Source: Mucilaginibacter limnophilus (GTDB lineage Bacteria; Bacteroidota; Bacteroidia; Sphingobacteriales; Sphingobacteriaceae). Taken from it: a DNA stretch of 64,000 nt. How positions within the stretch are numbered: position 1 is the first letter of the stretch; every line of letters begins with the position of its first letter. This document shows positions 40,182 to 51,100 of this stretch, in pieces. The notes beneath the pieces were generated by a model. It had not been told where the DNA came from, did no database searches, and saw only the letters and a program-made list of their open reading frames with translations. The stretch covers positions 1 through 64,000 of the forward strand of contig NZ_SACK01000011.1 of NCBI RefSeq assembly GCF_004005815.1, given 5' to 3'. A program made the position numbers and the translations under genes.

Positions 40182-42707
40182 CTAAGATTCCTTTTTTGTC
40201 GGAAGCATTGTTGACTGATTGGCCGGATCTATAAATAATCCGCTTAATGTCGCATTAGGTCCCCGAACAATGTTGATACGAAATCTGGCTGAACGGTTAT
40301 AAGCATAGGTGATGTAAGTACCGCGACGCATATCTTTAATCACCTTAACCGGGGCTATCAATTTAAGTGAAGCTTCATCAAACATTTCAACCGCCGTTTC
40401 ACGAGCTTTATCGTCCCAATCGACAAAGTATAATGATATCTTATAATCCTTTTCCTGTTTAAGATTTACGGTAACGGTATAAGTAATACCTGTCTGATCG
40501 GTATCCATTGCGTAAATACACGTTGCTGATCGTGGAAAACCATTTTTGGAATCCGGGGCAAGCGCACGATCATCAGTAGTATTGGTTAACCAAATGTTAT
40601 TTGATGGTAAAGTATTCCCGTTCTTTTTATAGTATGTTAATGACGAAACGTAGGCCGGAAGTTGCTGGATATCCTTACCATCTCCTAAATAATTGCACAA
40701 TACGTAGCCGTCCTTTCCGTATTTGCCTCCCCAGTTTCCGCCGGTCAACTTATCCACCTGTACACATTTGGCTGCATAATTTACGGGCACATCAACTAAT
40801 TTTGGCGTATTTCCTTTATAGTGTATAAATATCTTGTAATGACCACTATTAACGCCATTAAGATAAATGAAAGAATCATCTTGCGAAACCGAGGCCACAT
40901 ACTCATTCGGCACATGTTTTTTACCCCAAATAACTTTATTATTCACGGTTACCGAAACGATATTTTTCTCAACTTTAGGTATACCGATCCGTGCGATTGT
41001 TTTCTGTGGAATTGTGATCGAACATTGTCCGTTTAACACGTTAAAACTAGCCCTCACTTCGCCCTTTGGCGTAGGCATAGTTCCTGCAACATTAGTTATT
41101 GAACGTCCAAGATGTGGCACGATGTCTACTCTTTCAAATCCGGGCGCAGTTGGCCGTATGCCTAATACCTCTTCGCTAAGCCACTTGGTTACCCCGGCAC
41201 CCCAAGGATGGCAAAGACTTGTGAAACCACATTGATTATTTGGTACCGGTGAATTCCTGCCAATAACAGCATTCCATGATGGACGGTAAACTTCAAAAAA
41301 AGTACTACCTCCATAAGCTATTTGGCCACCCCATAAATCCTTTATCGAGCCGATCGCTTGATCGTACTTATCCATCAGCGCAAAGGCTTGTATAATAAAG
41401 TACTGATTAAAAGGCGAATACGATACACGATTGACCGGATCGGTGAAACTTTTTAAATAGATAAATTTTCGTTCTATTAGTGACAAAAGCCGTGTATTGA
41501 CAGCATCGGCACCTGCATGCAAACCAAAATCCTCATACCACCTACTATCGTTTCTAAGCGCTGTTATTTTCTCAGAGGCATATGTGTTATACTTATTATA
41601 AAGGTCCATTCTACCCAATGCTTTCATAGCCTTTGCAAACTCTACCCACGCCCGTATTGAAAGCATTTTATAAGCGTTTTGTGATTCCTTATTGTCCGGG
41701 TGTTCGAAACCAGCACCTAGACGCTCATCCCATCCATAAAACACCAGGCTTGGATTAGTGTTATATACCTTAAATGCATCATCCATTTTTTTACATGCAT
41801 TAGCAATGTAGGATGTAACCGTTTTGGCATCGCCTGTGTGGTAGTAATAATCAATCAGGCTAAGTACCCAGTACAGCTCATAACTTCGTATCCCATTGCT
41901 TTGGTCGGAAGTATGTGCCAGGTTTTGTTTTACCATTTCATAGTTTCCAAAAGCGACCAGTGAGGCGGCTTGCGAAGGATGTGCATCACCTGTCCAGGAG
42001 TAGCGGTCGCTTCTATCAATCAGGATCGCGCCAAAATAATCTTTAAGCAAGTTTAATTTAACAGTGTAGGCGCCGGTGTACCAAATGCGCGTTAAAAGCG
42101 TATCACTACACGAAAAACTTCCTTTATAGTTGACCGGCCTGACTTGGCAAACTAATCTAACATTGTTGATATGCCATGTTTTGTTAAGTGAACGGATATG
42201 TATCCAGCCATATTGAACACCTTCATATAATTCCGGGTTAAGCTCTAATCTGTAAGTATTACCATGCTTTTTAGGTACCATTGTTTTCTTTGGGAAAGTA
42301 GATAAAGCCATCAGAGGCTCATTAAATTCACTGACACTCATCTCAACGGCCCCATTGAGATCCGGACTGTCGAACTCCAACCATCCCGCATTATTCTGGC
42401 CAAAATCGAAACGAATATCACCTGTACCTTTTACCCCTATATGCAGGCCATCATTTTCTACCTCGGCAACAAAATTTGATCTGGTCGAAAAGCTCCAGCA
42501 CTTCGGTTTCAGCACATAACATTCTAAATCATCAGTTAAGTCCGGATTCGTCCACCGATAAGAAAATATGGGATCCGGCGAATGTGGGTTAATTACAGAT
42601 GTTTTTGTTGCTGTTATGGGAGGATATACATATAGTTGAGCTACGGAATACTGATATAAGATCGTAAAAAAAAGCAGTAGATTACCTACAACGAATTTTC
42701 TTTTCAT
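40182..42707 (-). CDS. GH78-type alpha-L-rhamnosidase-like protein (paralogue B)
   Basis: 841 residues with signal peptide (LLLFFTILYQYSVAQ). Domain order and sequence match paralogue A over the full length, including the C-terminal module (GGNWGGKYGKDGYVLCNYLGDG, YKISLYFVDWDDKA). The acidic segment is intact: D231-R-S-D-R-x-x-WTGDAHPSQAA. The duplication therefore includes the extra C-terminal domain, and the two copies now flank the oxygenase fusion. Expected to release L-rhamnose. It lies 39 bases downstream of the next rhamnosidase gene in one operon. Confidence 0.87.
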   Translation of the reverse strand: MKRKFVVGNLLLFFTILYQYSVAQLYVYPPITATKTSVINPHSPDPIFSYRWTNPDLTDDLECYVLKPKCWSFSTRSNFVAEVENDGLHIGVKGTGDIRFDFGQNNAGWLEFDSPDLNGAVEMSVSEFNEPLMALSTFPKKTMVPKKHGNTYRLELNPELYEGVQYGWIHIRSLNKTWHINNVRLVCQVRPVNYKGSFSCSDTLLTRIWYTGAYTVKLNLLKDYFGAILIDRSDRYSWTGDAHPSQAASLVAFGNYEMVKQNLAHTSDQSNGIRSYELYWVLSLIDYYYHTGDAKTVTSYIANACKKMDDAFKVYNTNPSLVFYGWDERLGAGFEHPDNKESQNAYKMLSIRAWVEFAKAMKALGRMDLYNKYNTYASEKITALRNDSRWYEDFGLHAGADAVNTRLLSLIERKFIYLKSFTDPVNRVSYSPFNQYFIIQAFALMDKYDQAIGSIKDLWGGQIAYGGSTFFEVYRPSWNAVIGRNSPVPNNQCGFTSLCHPWGAGVTKWLSEEVLGIRPTAPGFERVDIVPHLGRSITNVAGTMPTPKGEVRASFNVLNGQCSITIPQKTIARIGIPKVEKNIVSVTVNNKVIWGKKHVPNEYVASVSQDDSFIYLNGVNSGHYKIFIHYKGNTPKLVDVPVNYAAKCVQVDKLTGGNWGGKYGKDGYVLCNYLGDGKDIQQLPAYVSSLTYYKKNGNTLPSNNIWLTNTTDDRALAPDSKNGFPRSATCIYAMDTDQTGITYTVTVNLKQEKDYKISLYFVDWDDKARETAVEMFDEASLKLIAPVKVIKDMRRGTYITYAYNRSARFRINIVRGPNATLSGLFIDPANQSTMLPTKKES

Positions 42708-42746
42708 AATTGAACGATGATTAGTAAATGTTTTATCGGCCCTACA

Positions 42747-45215
42747 TCAATGATGAATCATTGATGGTAACTTGCATTTAAATTCGTGATTTCCCGCCCC
42801 TATCGTTAAAACATACCATTTATTGCTTTCAGCGTGCGATTGGTATCTTGACACTTCCGGTATTTTGCCGTTTATCCTGATCGTTTTTTGAGCTAAGGTT
42901 GGTAGATATACCTTAGCTGTTGTACCTTTAGGCACGTTCAGTTTTAATGTGAATAGATTCCTTGTAGTTTTAGTCCATTCGACATTAATATCTCCTGATA
43001 CAGTGGCGACTTTTCCTTTTGCCCATTTTAAATCTGCTATAATGGGCTTAACATTAAAGGTTTTCCATCCGTAACCGGTAGGTTCCAGACCCAATATTTT
43101 TTCGCTTAGCAAAGCTGTTGGACCTGATGACCAAGCGTGGGATGTTGCGCCCCATGATAAATCCCAGCCTTCGTGCCATGCTCCATTAAAAGAGGTGAGT
43201 TTTGTTTGGGCACCCCAGTTTTTACGCATATAGTCTAAAGCCCATCCTTCGTTGCCCGTAGCGAACATTGCTTTTAATACCCTGTAGGCAAATGATTGCT
43301 CGCTGGCTTTACCGCTTTTTGCAATCAGGTCAACCATCCTAGCTTTTTTATCAGCATTAGCTACTCCATATTCCAAAGCATAAACTTGCGATTGTTGTTG
43401 CACCTTGGTACCGTCATAACTATCCAGGTAAGCCCTGTCTTTTACCGACCAAAGCCATTTATTGATATTTTCACGCACACGGGCAGCTTCTTCTCTCCAC
43501 TGTTTTGCCTGTTGTGGATCATGACCAAAATCATCGGCAATACTGGCTGCGGCGTTTAAGGCGCCATAATACAGGCAGTTTGTTCCGGTGATGATCTTTT
43601 TTTGCTCTATAGGATAGGTACTTGGCCAGTCGAGCACTATCCAACCGGGTAAGTTGGCCAATAATCCTGTTGCAGGGTCTAAAAAAGGCTGATAATATTT
43701 CATCGCCATTTTCAAGTTAGGATACAGGTCTGCTATTAGTTCATCCTTACCGTAATACAGGAAATATTCGTACATCATAAGCACCCATTCCAGCTGATAG
43801 TCGGCCAGGTAGGCAGAACTTCCAGCCTGCAAAAAGTAGTCGGTAGGATACCGGCTTCGCACAGCACCATCTGTTCGCCAGCGTTGCGATTGCGCACCTG
43901 AGAGCAGATTATAGGCTGATAACAGCCTTGAACTCTTACCAAATGCATAATTCCCGAATATCTGCATATAACGTGAGTCGCCGGCGATATACTGGGTATG
44001 TTCGCGCCACGGATCTTGATAGGTATCAATAGAGTTGATACGCATGGTATGCCGCCCAATTTCCCAAAATCTGTTTAACAAGGTATCAGAACAGGCGAAA
44101 GCGCTTTCCATTTCATAATTATAACAGGCAAATTCGGCGCTTACATTCTGTATGTCTATAGCTTTATCAGTTTCTATAGAAAAATATCTGAATCCGCTCC
44201 ATGTATAAGGCCGCCAGCTTTGTAAGCCTGTGGTTGTAATGTACTTTTCTGAATGGTCGCTACTGACACGAAGCAATGGCGCACCAGCCGAATCCAGGCG
44301 CTCTCCCGTACCAATTTCAAATCTGATGCCTGCTTTATGGGCATTAATAGTAAATTGTGGGTAGCCCACTATTTCTACACCAAAATCATAAACCATTTTG
44401 TTCCCGCTTTTCCATTGCTTAACTGGTTTTATTACTTTACGACTTAGTCGTGGGCGTTCAATAACCGTTATATGGTTCCAGGGGGCTACAGGTGGCACGC
44501 CAATCATCTTGGCATTTTCCCATGTGGTGTCATCAAAGTTGATATTCTGCCAATCGGTACGCCATAGGCGGGCATCAAATTCTTCAATAAATCCAATTAA
44601 ATGCGCATTAGTGTCGCGAAAGGCCGTTTGAGTGTTCCAGGCTTTGGCATGTGTTACTTTCCAACTGCTGTCACTTAACAAATTAACCGTTTTGTGGGGG
44701 TAAACTAACGTTCCCTGAAAAAAGAACCCGCCACGGGCATTGATTTGCGAATGGAGTCCAACACCAAAATTATGCACAACGGCTGTAATTGTGTTTTTTC
44801 CTTTTTGCAAATAACTGACGATATCAAATTTATCATAATTCTGGTACTCCGGGTCACTATTTATCGGGCAACGCTCAAACAACTTACCATTAATATATAC
44901 ATCTGCATAGGCATAGGCTGAGATATAAGTGATGGAACTGACTGGTACTTCATCTAAATCAAAACTTTTTCGAACAAGCAGGTAATAATTTCTCGGATTT
45001 TCTTCGCCCGAATCCCATATCCAGTTAGCTAAAGGTTTTACACCATAGAGCGTTAGAGAGGTTGGAGATATAAATGCCTCTTTTCCCCAGCGGTAAGGTG
45101 ACGGCGCGTTTTGCGCATGCAAAGCTGATGTCAGCAATAACAACAACATCAGCAGCATAGAACTGAGGGCACCACCCATATATGTACGGGAAAAAGCTGA
45201 ACGACCAAAAATCAT
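42747..45215 (-). CDS. GH78 alpha-L-rhamnosidase, exported
   Basis: 822 residues. Signal peptide MLLMLLLLLTSALHA after a basic leader. N-terminal beta-sandwiches with WIWDSGEENPRNYYLLVRKSFDL and YADVYINGKLFERCP, the GH78 N-terminal pattern, then an (alpha/alpha)6 barrel with acidic motif D401-P-W-R-E405 ... AGD413 and later WHEGWDLSWGATSHAWSSGPTALL, then a C-terminal beta domain. Unlike paralogues A and B it lacks the extra C-terminal module. First gene of the minus-strand operon that continues with paralogue B; divergent from the AraC gene at 45,424, with a regulator-like repeat between them. Confidence 0.9.
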   Translation of the reverse strand: MIFGRSAFSRTYMGGALSSMLLMLLLLLTSALHAQNAPSPYRWGKEAFISPTSLTLYGVKPLANWIWDSGEENPRNYYLLVRKSFDLDEVPVSSITYISAYAYADVYINGKLFERCPINSDPEYQNYDKFDIVSYLQKGKNTITAVVHNFGVGLHSQINARGGFFFQGTLVYPHKTVNLLSDSSWKVTHAKAWNTQTAFRDTNAHLIGFIEEFDARLWRTDWQNINFDDTTWENAKMIGVPPVAPWNHITVIERPRLSRKVIKPVKQWKSGNKMVYDFGVEIVGYPQFTINAHKAGIRFEIGTGERLDSAGAPLLRVSSDHSEKYITTTGLQSWRPYTWSGFRYFSIETDKAIDIQNVSAEFACYNYEMESAFACSDTLLNRFWEIGRHTMRINSIDTYQDPWREHTQYIAGDSRYMQIFGNYAFGKSSRLLSAYNLLSGAQSQRWRTDGAVRSRYPTDYFLQAGSSAYLADYQLEWVLMMYEYFLYYGKDELIADLYPNLKMAMKYYQPFLDPATGLLANLPGWIVLDWPSTYPIEQKKIITGTNCLYYGALNAAASIADDFGHDPQQAKQWREEAARVRENINKWLWSVKDRAYLDSYDGTKVQQQSQVYALEYGVANADKKARMVDLIAKSGKASEQSFAYRVLKAMFATGNEGWALDYMRKNWGAQTKLTSFNGAWHEGWDLSWGATSHAWSSGPTALLSEKILGLEPTGYGWKTFNVKPIIADLKWAKGKVATVSGDINVEWTKTTRNLFTLKLNVPKGTTAKVYLPTLAQKTIRINGKIPEVSRYQSHAESNKWYVLTIGAGNHEFKCKLPSMIHH

Positions 45216-45275
45216 ATTAAGTAAAGGGGTTTAGAAAACTTAAAGGTGTGAAGAAGATGGTATTTAAATGTATAG

Positions 45276-45304
45276 TTTTTGATATATCACTCATAGTATT
45301 TGAC
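45276..45304 (+). promoter_or_regulatory. 21-bp-spaced TTTTGA repeat between GH78 and AraC genes
   Basis: TTTTTGATATAT and TATTTGAC have their G positions (45,281 and 45,302) exactly 21 bases apart. The same repeat occurs at 51,648 and 58,321. For the minus-strand GH78 gene a degenerate -7 box (CACCTTTA, 45,241-45,248) lies 33 bases from the first half-site, the same spacing as at the other two promoters. Confidence 0.5.
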
Positions 45305-45423
45305 GGATAATTGAATTGTGCCTGTTAACTATTTGATATTTGTTGTGCGTTTTTTGCCTCGAGGACCGCAATTTTTTTTTTTTTTCGATATTAGATTGCT
45401 TATTGTCTATATACCGATCAGCA

Positions 45424-46311
45424 ATGAGAAATTTTTATAAATATCTTCCCATATCAGATAAAGATGAGGCTTGGGGTTTACAGGTATTGCATGCCGGATA
45501 TCAGGAATATGCACCCGGGGGGCAATACCCTGATGCCGCGCATCCTAGCCACCACAACTTTAGTTGGGAAAATGGCCGCGTGTTACAGGAGTATTCGTTG
45601 GTTTATATTACGGGTGGCTCAGGAGTATTTAATACAGAAGCCACGGGCGACATTCCAATAACCAGTGGTTCAGTGATTGTTATTTTCCCTAACATCCGAC
45701 ATCGCTATAGACCCAATTTGCAAACCGGATGGAAAGAATATTGGATAGGATACCAAGGCGCATTTATGAGCAATCTAGTTGACTGTGATTTTTTTGACCC
45801 CTTATATCCGGTAGTAAATATTGGCTACAATCAACACATGATAGCAATATTTGATGAGGTAATAGAAGTAATTGATCAGGAAAAGCAAGCTTATCAGCCG
45901 CTAGTTTCGGGCGCCGCTACATATTTACTTGGACAGGTTTACAGTTCAGCTAAACAAAACGCTTCCGGGCAAGATAAATTGGAAACTATAATTAATAAAG
46001 CCCGCCTTATCATGCGCGAAAATTTAGAAAGTAAAATCGGGCCCAATAATATTGCGGATCAATTAGGAATCAGTTATTCTCGGTTTAGAAAGGTATTCAA
46101 AGCATATACAGGAATGGCACCTATTCAGTATCAAATTCAGCTGAAATTAGAAAAAGCCAAAGAAGAATTGGTCAATTCTTCTCATTCAATAAAGGAAATA
46201 GCGTATATGCTTAACTTCGATTCCACACAATATTTTTCCAATTTATTTAAAGAGAAAACAAAACTAACGCCTATAGAATTTAGAAAATCATTTGCGAAAC
46301 AACAGGAATAA
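45424..46311 (+). CDS. AraC-family regulator of the glycan locus (paralogue 2)
   Basis: Best start is ATG 45,424 (MRNFYKYLPISDKDEAWGLQVLHAG), which gives 295 residues and aligns with the other two paralogues; the longer frame from 45,340 adds a phenylalanine-rich leader across a poly-T tract and is unlikely. Sensor half with HHNFSWENGRVLQEYSLVYITGGSG, FPNIRHRYRPN..GWKEYWIGYQG; HTH pair at about 190-290 (LGISYSRFRKVFKAYTGMAPIQYQ, MLNFDSTQYFSNLFKEKTKLTP). It is flanked by the GH78 operon and the SusD gene, so it is a strong candidate for their regulator. Confidence 0.93.
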   Translation: MRNFYKYLPISDKDEAWGLQVLHAGYQEYAPGGQYPDAAHPSHHNFSWENGRVLQEYSLVYITGGSGVFNTEATGDIPITSGSVIVIFPNIRHRYRPNLQTGWKEYWIGYQGAFMSNLVDCDFFDPLYPVVNIGYNQHMIAIFDEVIEVIDQEKQAYQPLVSGAATYLLGQVYSSAKQNASGQDKLETIINKARLIMRENLESKIGPNNIADQLGISYSRFRKVFKAYTGMAPIQYQIQLKLEKAKEELVNSSHSIKEIAYMLNFDSTQYFSNLFKEKTKLTPIEFRKSFAKQQE

Positions 46312-46337
46312 CAGGTAGTCTTGTAAACGTTGTTAGT

Positions 46338-46379
46338 AACAATAAAGCCGGTGAATTAACATCAACCGGCTTTATTGTT
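46338..46379. terminator. Bidirectional hairpin terminator
   Basis: A perfect 15-bp stem: 46,338-46,352 (AACAATAAAGCCGGT) pairs with 46,365-46,379 around a 12-base loop. A-rich left arm and T-rich right arm serve both the plus-strand AraC gene (stop 46,311) and the minus-strand SusD gene (stop 46,398). Confidence 0.85.
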
Positions 46380-46397
46380 GAATAGCAAAACTTCATC

Positions 46398-48179
46398 TTA
46401 ATTATAGCCTGGGTTTTGCACTAGTTTATTATTTTTATTCATTTCACTCCTTGAAATTGGCATGAAGTAGGCTTTATCTTCCCATTTCCCTGTAGTGATT
46501 TGCACAGGTGTAATTGTTGGTATAGTAGCTGTTGTTTTATCAGCATTTAATTTATAAACAACATCAACACCATGCATTGGGTGATACGCTTCTGGGCCAA
46601 TCATCCACCTGCGAACATCAAAAAATCTCTGATTTTCAAACAGCATTTCAATACGCCGTTCGTTTTGATATTTCATTTTCAATGCAGAGCCTGATTCGGT
46701 GAATCCTGGCATACCGGCTCTCTTTCTTATCATGTTAAGGTAGGTGCGGGCTTCCCCATTCTCTCCTAACTCAATACAAGCCTCTGCATAATTAAGAATT
46801 ACCTCAGTATAGCGGATGTATCGCCATGTAAGGTCATCTTGATGATTCACGTACATGTCTGTTTTCCTGTTGATAAATTTGAGCATCGAAGTGCCTGTAT
46901 TGTTGTATCCCCCACCGTACACCGCACTGTTACGGCTATCAAGACCGTATATATAGGTTATTTTCCCCGTCGCAGCATCCCATTTTTCCCAGGTTCCAAC
47001 CTGCAGTACTCCCACAGGGTCAACACCAAGTAAATTAGACGGTCGCGGTCTGAATTTTGCACCCTCATATAAAATAGTAGCATAAAACCGCGGATCGCGA
47101 TTTTTGTAAGGTTCTTTATTTTGGTCAGGATTATTTCTGGAGAAAACGGTTCCATCAGACATTTCGAAAGCATCAACAGTTTCGCTGGTTGCGCCGTTGT
47201 ATTCGATACCTCCAAAACCGTTAGGAAACACCGGCCAAAAATCAGCTCCGAGGTTGGCGGCAACATTAAAATACCTTACAAAGATATCCTCAGTGCTCTC
47301 TTTAGAAGTGAACAGGTCCTCATAATTTTTAGTCGCTTGCTCAGCCGATTCAGGATTGGGTTGGTAAAGACTATAAACCCCAAGATCAATCACGGCTTTG
47401 GCTGCACTTTTAGCTGCTTGCCAGCGTTGAACATTATCTCCGCCTGTATATCCTAGCAATTCGGGCTTAGCAAAGCCTGCAAAAGTGTTTGGTTCATGGA
47501 GCTTACTTGCCGCATATAATAGCACTCTTGATTTAAGCGCAAGTGCGGCACCCTTGGTGGCCCTGCCATTATTATCGCCTGTATTGATTAACGGAAGCAG
47601 AGAAGCTGCCATATCACACTCATCAGAAATAAACTTGATACATTCTTCATAAGTATTTCTTGGAGCGGAGAAATCATCAGTTAATATGTATGATTTTGTG
47701 ATTAACGGCACTCCGCCAAAATAACTTACAAGCATTTGATAATACCATGCCCTTAAAAATATGGCCTCTCCTTTGAGCCTATTTTTCAGTGTAACACCGT
47801 CTATTAAAGTGGGATCATCCGGCAGTTTGTCTATATTCTCTAAAAATATATTACAATCACGTATTGCGCGGTACTTACCGTTCCAGTCACCCCAACCGGC
47901 GTTATCAGGTGTTAATAACATGTTGCTCATGTTAAAATCGTTACCCCCATCGTAAGAGCGTGCCTCATCAACAGATAATGATGTCAGGTAAAAACTAAAC
48001 GGGTTCTGGTTGTAAATGCTGTTCAAATTAAGCTGAATAAGATTTGGATCAGACCATACATCAGATTCTGCAAACTGGGTAGATGGCTTGGTATCCAAAA
48101 AGTCTTTCTTGCATGAGCCTAATGACATCAATGCAAATGCAGCCCATGTGGCCAATGCTTTTATTTTTATGTTATTCAT
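46398..48179 (-). CDS. SusD/RagB-family outer-membrane glycan-binding lipoprotein
   Basis: 593 residues. Lipoprotein signal with LMSLGSC as lipobox, then KKDFLDTKPSTQ, a typical SusD start. Middle: RGWYYQMLVSYFGGVPL-like block (RAWYYQMLVSYFGGVPLITK) and the TKGAALALKSRVLLYAA helix; near the end RRIEMLFENQRFFDVRRWM and PISRSEMNKN..LVQNPGYN. Larger than the first SusD in the window, with more inserted loops. It pairs with the SusC gene 10 bases upstream and should capture the locus' oligosaccharide at the surface. Confidence 0.95.
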   Translation of the reverse strand: MNNIKIKALATWAAFALMSLGSCKKDFLDTKPSTQFAESDVWSDPNLIQLNLNSIYNQNPFSFYLTSLSVDEARSYDGGNDFNMSNMLLTPDNAGWGDWNGKYRAIRDCNIFLENIDKLPDDPTLIDGVTLKNRLKGEAIFLRAWYYQMLVSYFGGVPLITKSYILTDDFSAPRNTYEECIKFISDECDMAASLLPLINTGDNNGRATKGAALALKSRVLLYAASKLHEPNTFAGFAKPELLGYTGGDNVQRWQAAKSAAKAVIDLGVYSLYQPNPESAEQATKNYEDLFTSKESTEDIFVRYFNVAANLGADFWPVFPNGFGGIEYNGATSETVDAFEMSDGTVFSRNNPDQNKEPYKNRDPRFYATILYEGAKFRPRPSNLLGVDPVGVLQVGTWEKWDAATGKITYIYGLDSRNSAVYGGGYNNTGTSMLKFINRKTDMYVNHQDDLTWRYIRYTEVILNYAEACIELGENGEARTYLNMIRKRAGMPGFTESGSALKMKYQNERRIEMLFENQRFFDVRRWMIGPEAYHPMHGVDVVYKLNADKTTATIPTITPVQITTGKWEDKAYFMPISRSEMNKNNKLVQNPGYN

Positions 48180-48189
48180 TTTTGATTGT

Positions 48190-51100
48190 TTAAAAGGTGA
48201 GTGATAATCCTAGATTAATGGTTTTGTTAAGGGGATAAACCTGGCTATTTACCCAGATAGAACCCGGCGCGGTATCAGGAGACTCGGGATCAAAATCTTT
48301 CATTTTTGTAAATGTTAACATATTCAAACCACTGGCAAATATTCTAAGAGACTGAATGCCAAGTTTACTCGTGTATTTTGAGGCTAAAGAGTAACCGAGT
48401 TCAAAGTTTTTCAACCGGATATAATCGCTGCTACGAACGAAATAGGTGTTATTTGGCATACCGTCAGTCATCCAGTAGGCGCCACCACGCTCCCATACCC
48501 TTGGATTTACTGCACTTGGATTTTCAGGTGTCCAACGGTCTTTTACAAGGTTATACATAAAGTTACCTACACCCGGGCCACCCGAAAAGGTGGTATAAGC
48601 GCGCTCGGCACCAGCAGCGCCCTGAAACAGTATGCTGGCATCAAAACCTTTGTATTGCAGGTTGATAGATACACCGCCGGTAAAAGTTGGGATAGAAGTC
48701 TTTTTGCTTCTTACCTGGTCAAGTCCGTTAATTTCTCCATCGCCATTCACATCTTTGAAAATGATGTCGCCAGGTCTTGCGCCTGACCAATGCGGGTAAG
48801 CGTCAACTGCGGCCTGATCCTTGAAAACACCAATAGCCTGGTAATAAAGATTCGCATTCATTTGGTTCCCGGTTGATCGCTGATAATCAGGAATGCCAGG
48901 CGTTTCATCCCAAAATTGAATGTGATTTTTTGAATACGCGCCGTTTGCCGAAATGCTATAATTAAATTCGCCTGCACGGTTTTGATACCCTATTTGAAAG
49001 TCGAAGCCCTTATTTACCACTTTACCAATGTTTTCCTGCGGCAGGCTAAGACCGGCTGAACCTGGCACAGACGCATTACGGTAAGCCAAAATGTTTGAAC
49101 GCAGGTTATAGAAATAATCGGCGGTGAGCGTAATTTTACCGCCAAGCATCTGCGCATCAAAACCGATGTTTGATTGATTGGCTATTTCCCAGGTTACACC
49201 GGAATTTGGAATACGCAGCGCTGTCAGGGTTTGCTGAACTACGCTTTGGTTAAACACGTATGAACCGTTATAGCCATACGTAGTCATGTACTGATAAGGG
49301 CTAATACGGTCGTTACCCGTTCTTCCCCATGAACCTCTGATTTTTAGTTCGTTTACAAACGAAATATTATCTTTCCAGAATTGCTCGTTAGATATGCGAT
49401 AACCTAAAGAAACACCTGGAAAAAAGCCGAATTGTTTTCCTTTTGGATCAAATATGTACGAGCCATCGTAACGCCAAACAAATTCAGCCAGATATTTTGA
49501 ATCATATGAGTAATTTACCCTTCCAAAATAATCCAGTCGTCTTGATAGGCTTGAATTACCGCCGTTGTCTTTAAGCGCATTGCTTCCCAGGTCAAGTTCG
49601 GGCAGTATATCGCTGGTATAATTTCTTCTGAATGCCCAAAAATTCATATTATCACCACTGATACGTTCAGCAGCAACAAGTACTTTCAAATCATGCCTGC
49701 CAAACGTGCGATCGTAGTTAACTAGACCATTGAGTGTAATATTTCCTAAAAGATTGAAAGATTGATAAACGCGCGGATCGGTATTTCCGCTTTTACTGGG
49801 CAAAAGCAACGGTTGTTGGTTTGCATCATAGCTTACTTTATCCCATGTGTAAAGATTCCACGGCTTTCTAAATTGTTTATAGGTTATAAATGTTTTGTCA
49901 ACAGCAGCATTTCCGGTAATAGACAGGCCTTGCACCCATGGAATATTAATAACCAATCTGGCATTACTCTGAAATACATAGTCCCGTTGCCTTGTATAAC
50001 CGGTTTTATCCGTAACCAGCACTACCGGGTTGGCTCCGTATTCAATAGCCGGGCCGGGTAATCCGTTTGGCCAATACGCCGGGGTTGTGGGGAATGCCCT
50101 GTTTAGAGCCCAAAAAATATTCTGTGCCGCGTCGGTACTACCTCCATTATTACCCCCGCCTGAGTAATTTCTGTTTTCCTGGCGGCCAACGACATCAAAG
50201 CTTAAACGTATATCTTTTGATATGCGTGCATCAAGATTACTTTGAAAATTCGTTTGCGAATAATTGATATTGCTGTTACGGAACATACCGTCAGTAAAAT
50301 TGGAACCTAATGATGTAAAATATTTAACAGCATCTGATCCACCCGAAAGCGTTAGGTTTCCATATCGCTGTGGTGAGTTGTTTTTAATTGTTTCTTTAAA
50401 CCAATCAGTGTTTGGATGTCCCCAAGGATCCGATCCATCTTTGTATTTCTGAATGTCCTCCTCCGTATATGGAAGCGGATTGTTTGGGTGATAGGCTGCA
50501 GAAATTTCATTTTGAATCTGCGCATAAGTAGCCGCATCAACCATCTTAGGCAAAACAGTCGGGGTATTCCATCCTTGGTTAAGATTGAGCTGGATTGTTG
50601 GTTTACCTGTCGTACCGCGCTTAGTGGTAACCAATATTACACCATTAGCTGCCTGTGCGCCATAAATTGCTGCCGAGGCATCTTTTAATACCGATACAGA
50701 TTCTATGGTAGCAGGGTCTAAACGTTCGAGATTACGATTAGGTATACCGTCTATTACAATCAGCGGAGAGTTGTCGCCTAAAGTGTTAGCGCCTCGTATC
50801 CGAAGGGTTGAGCCGTCATTACCAGGCTCGCCTGTACGTGTAACAGCCACTAAACCAGGTAAACGACCTGCTAATGAGTTAGACACGTTTCCCGCAGGTG
50901 ATTTTGCCACCTCCGAGCCTTTTACCGTTGATACTGATCCGGTAAGTGTAGCCTTTTTACGAGTGCCATATCCAACAACAACTACTTCATTTAATGAGCC
51001 TTGGGAAGCAATGAGCTGTGTGTTCAACTTTTCTGCCGTTACGTTTTTTTCGATCGACTCAAAACCAATAAAGGAGAATTGCAAAGTAGCACCCTTGCTT

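Noticed and set aside
45340..45423. N-terminal extension of the AraC protein
   Set aside because: It crosses a poly-T tract, is rich in Phe and Cys, and is absent in the two paralogues, which start at the equivalent of 45,424.
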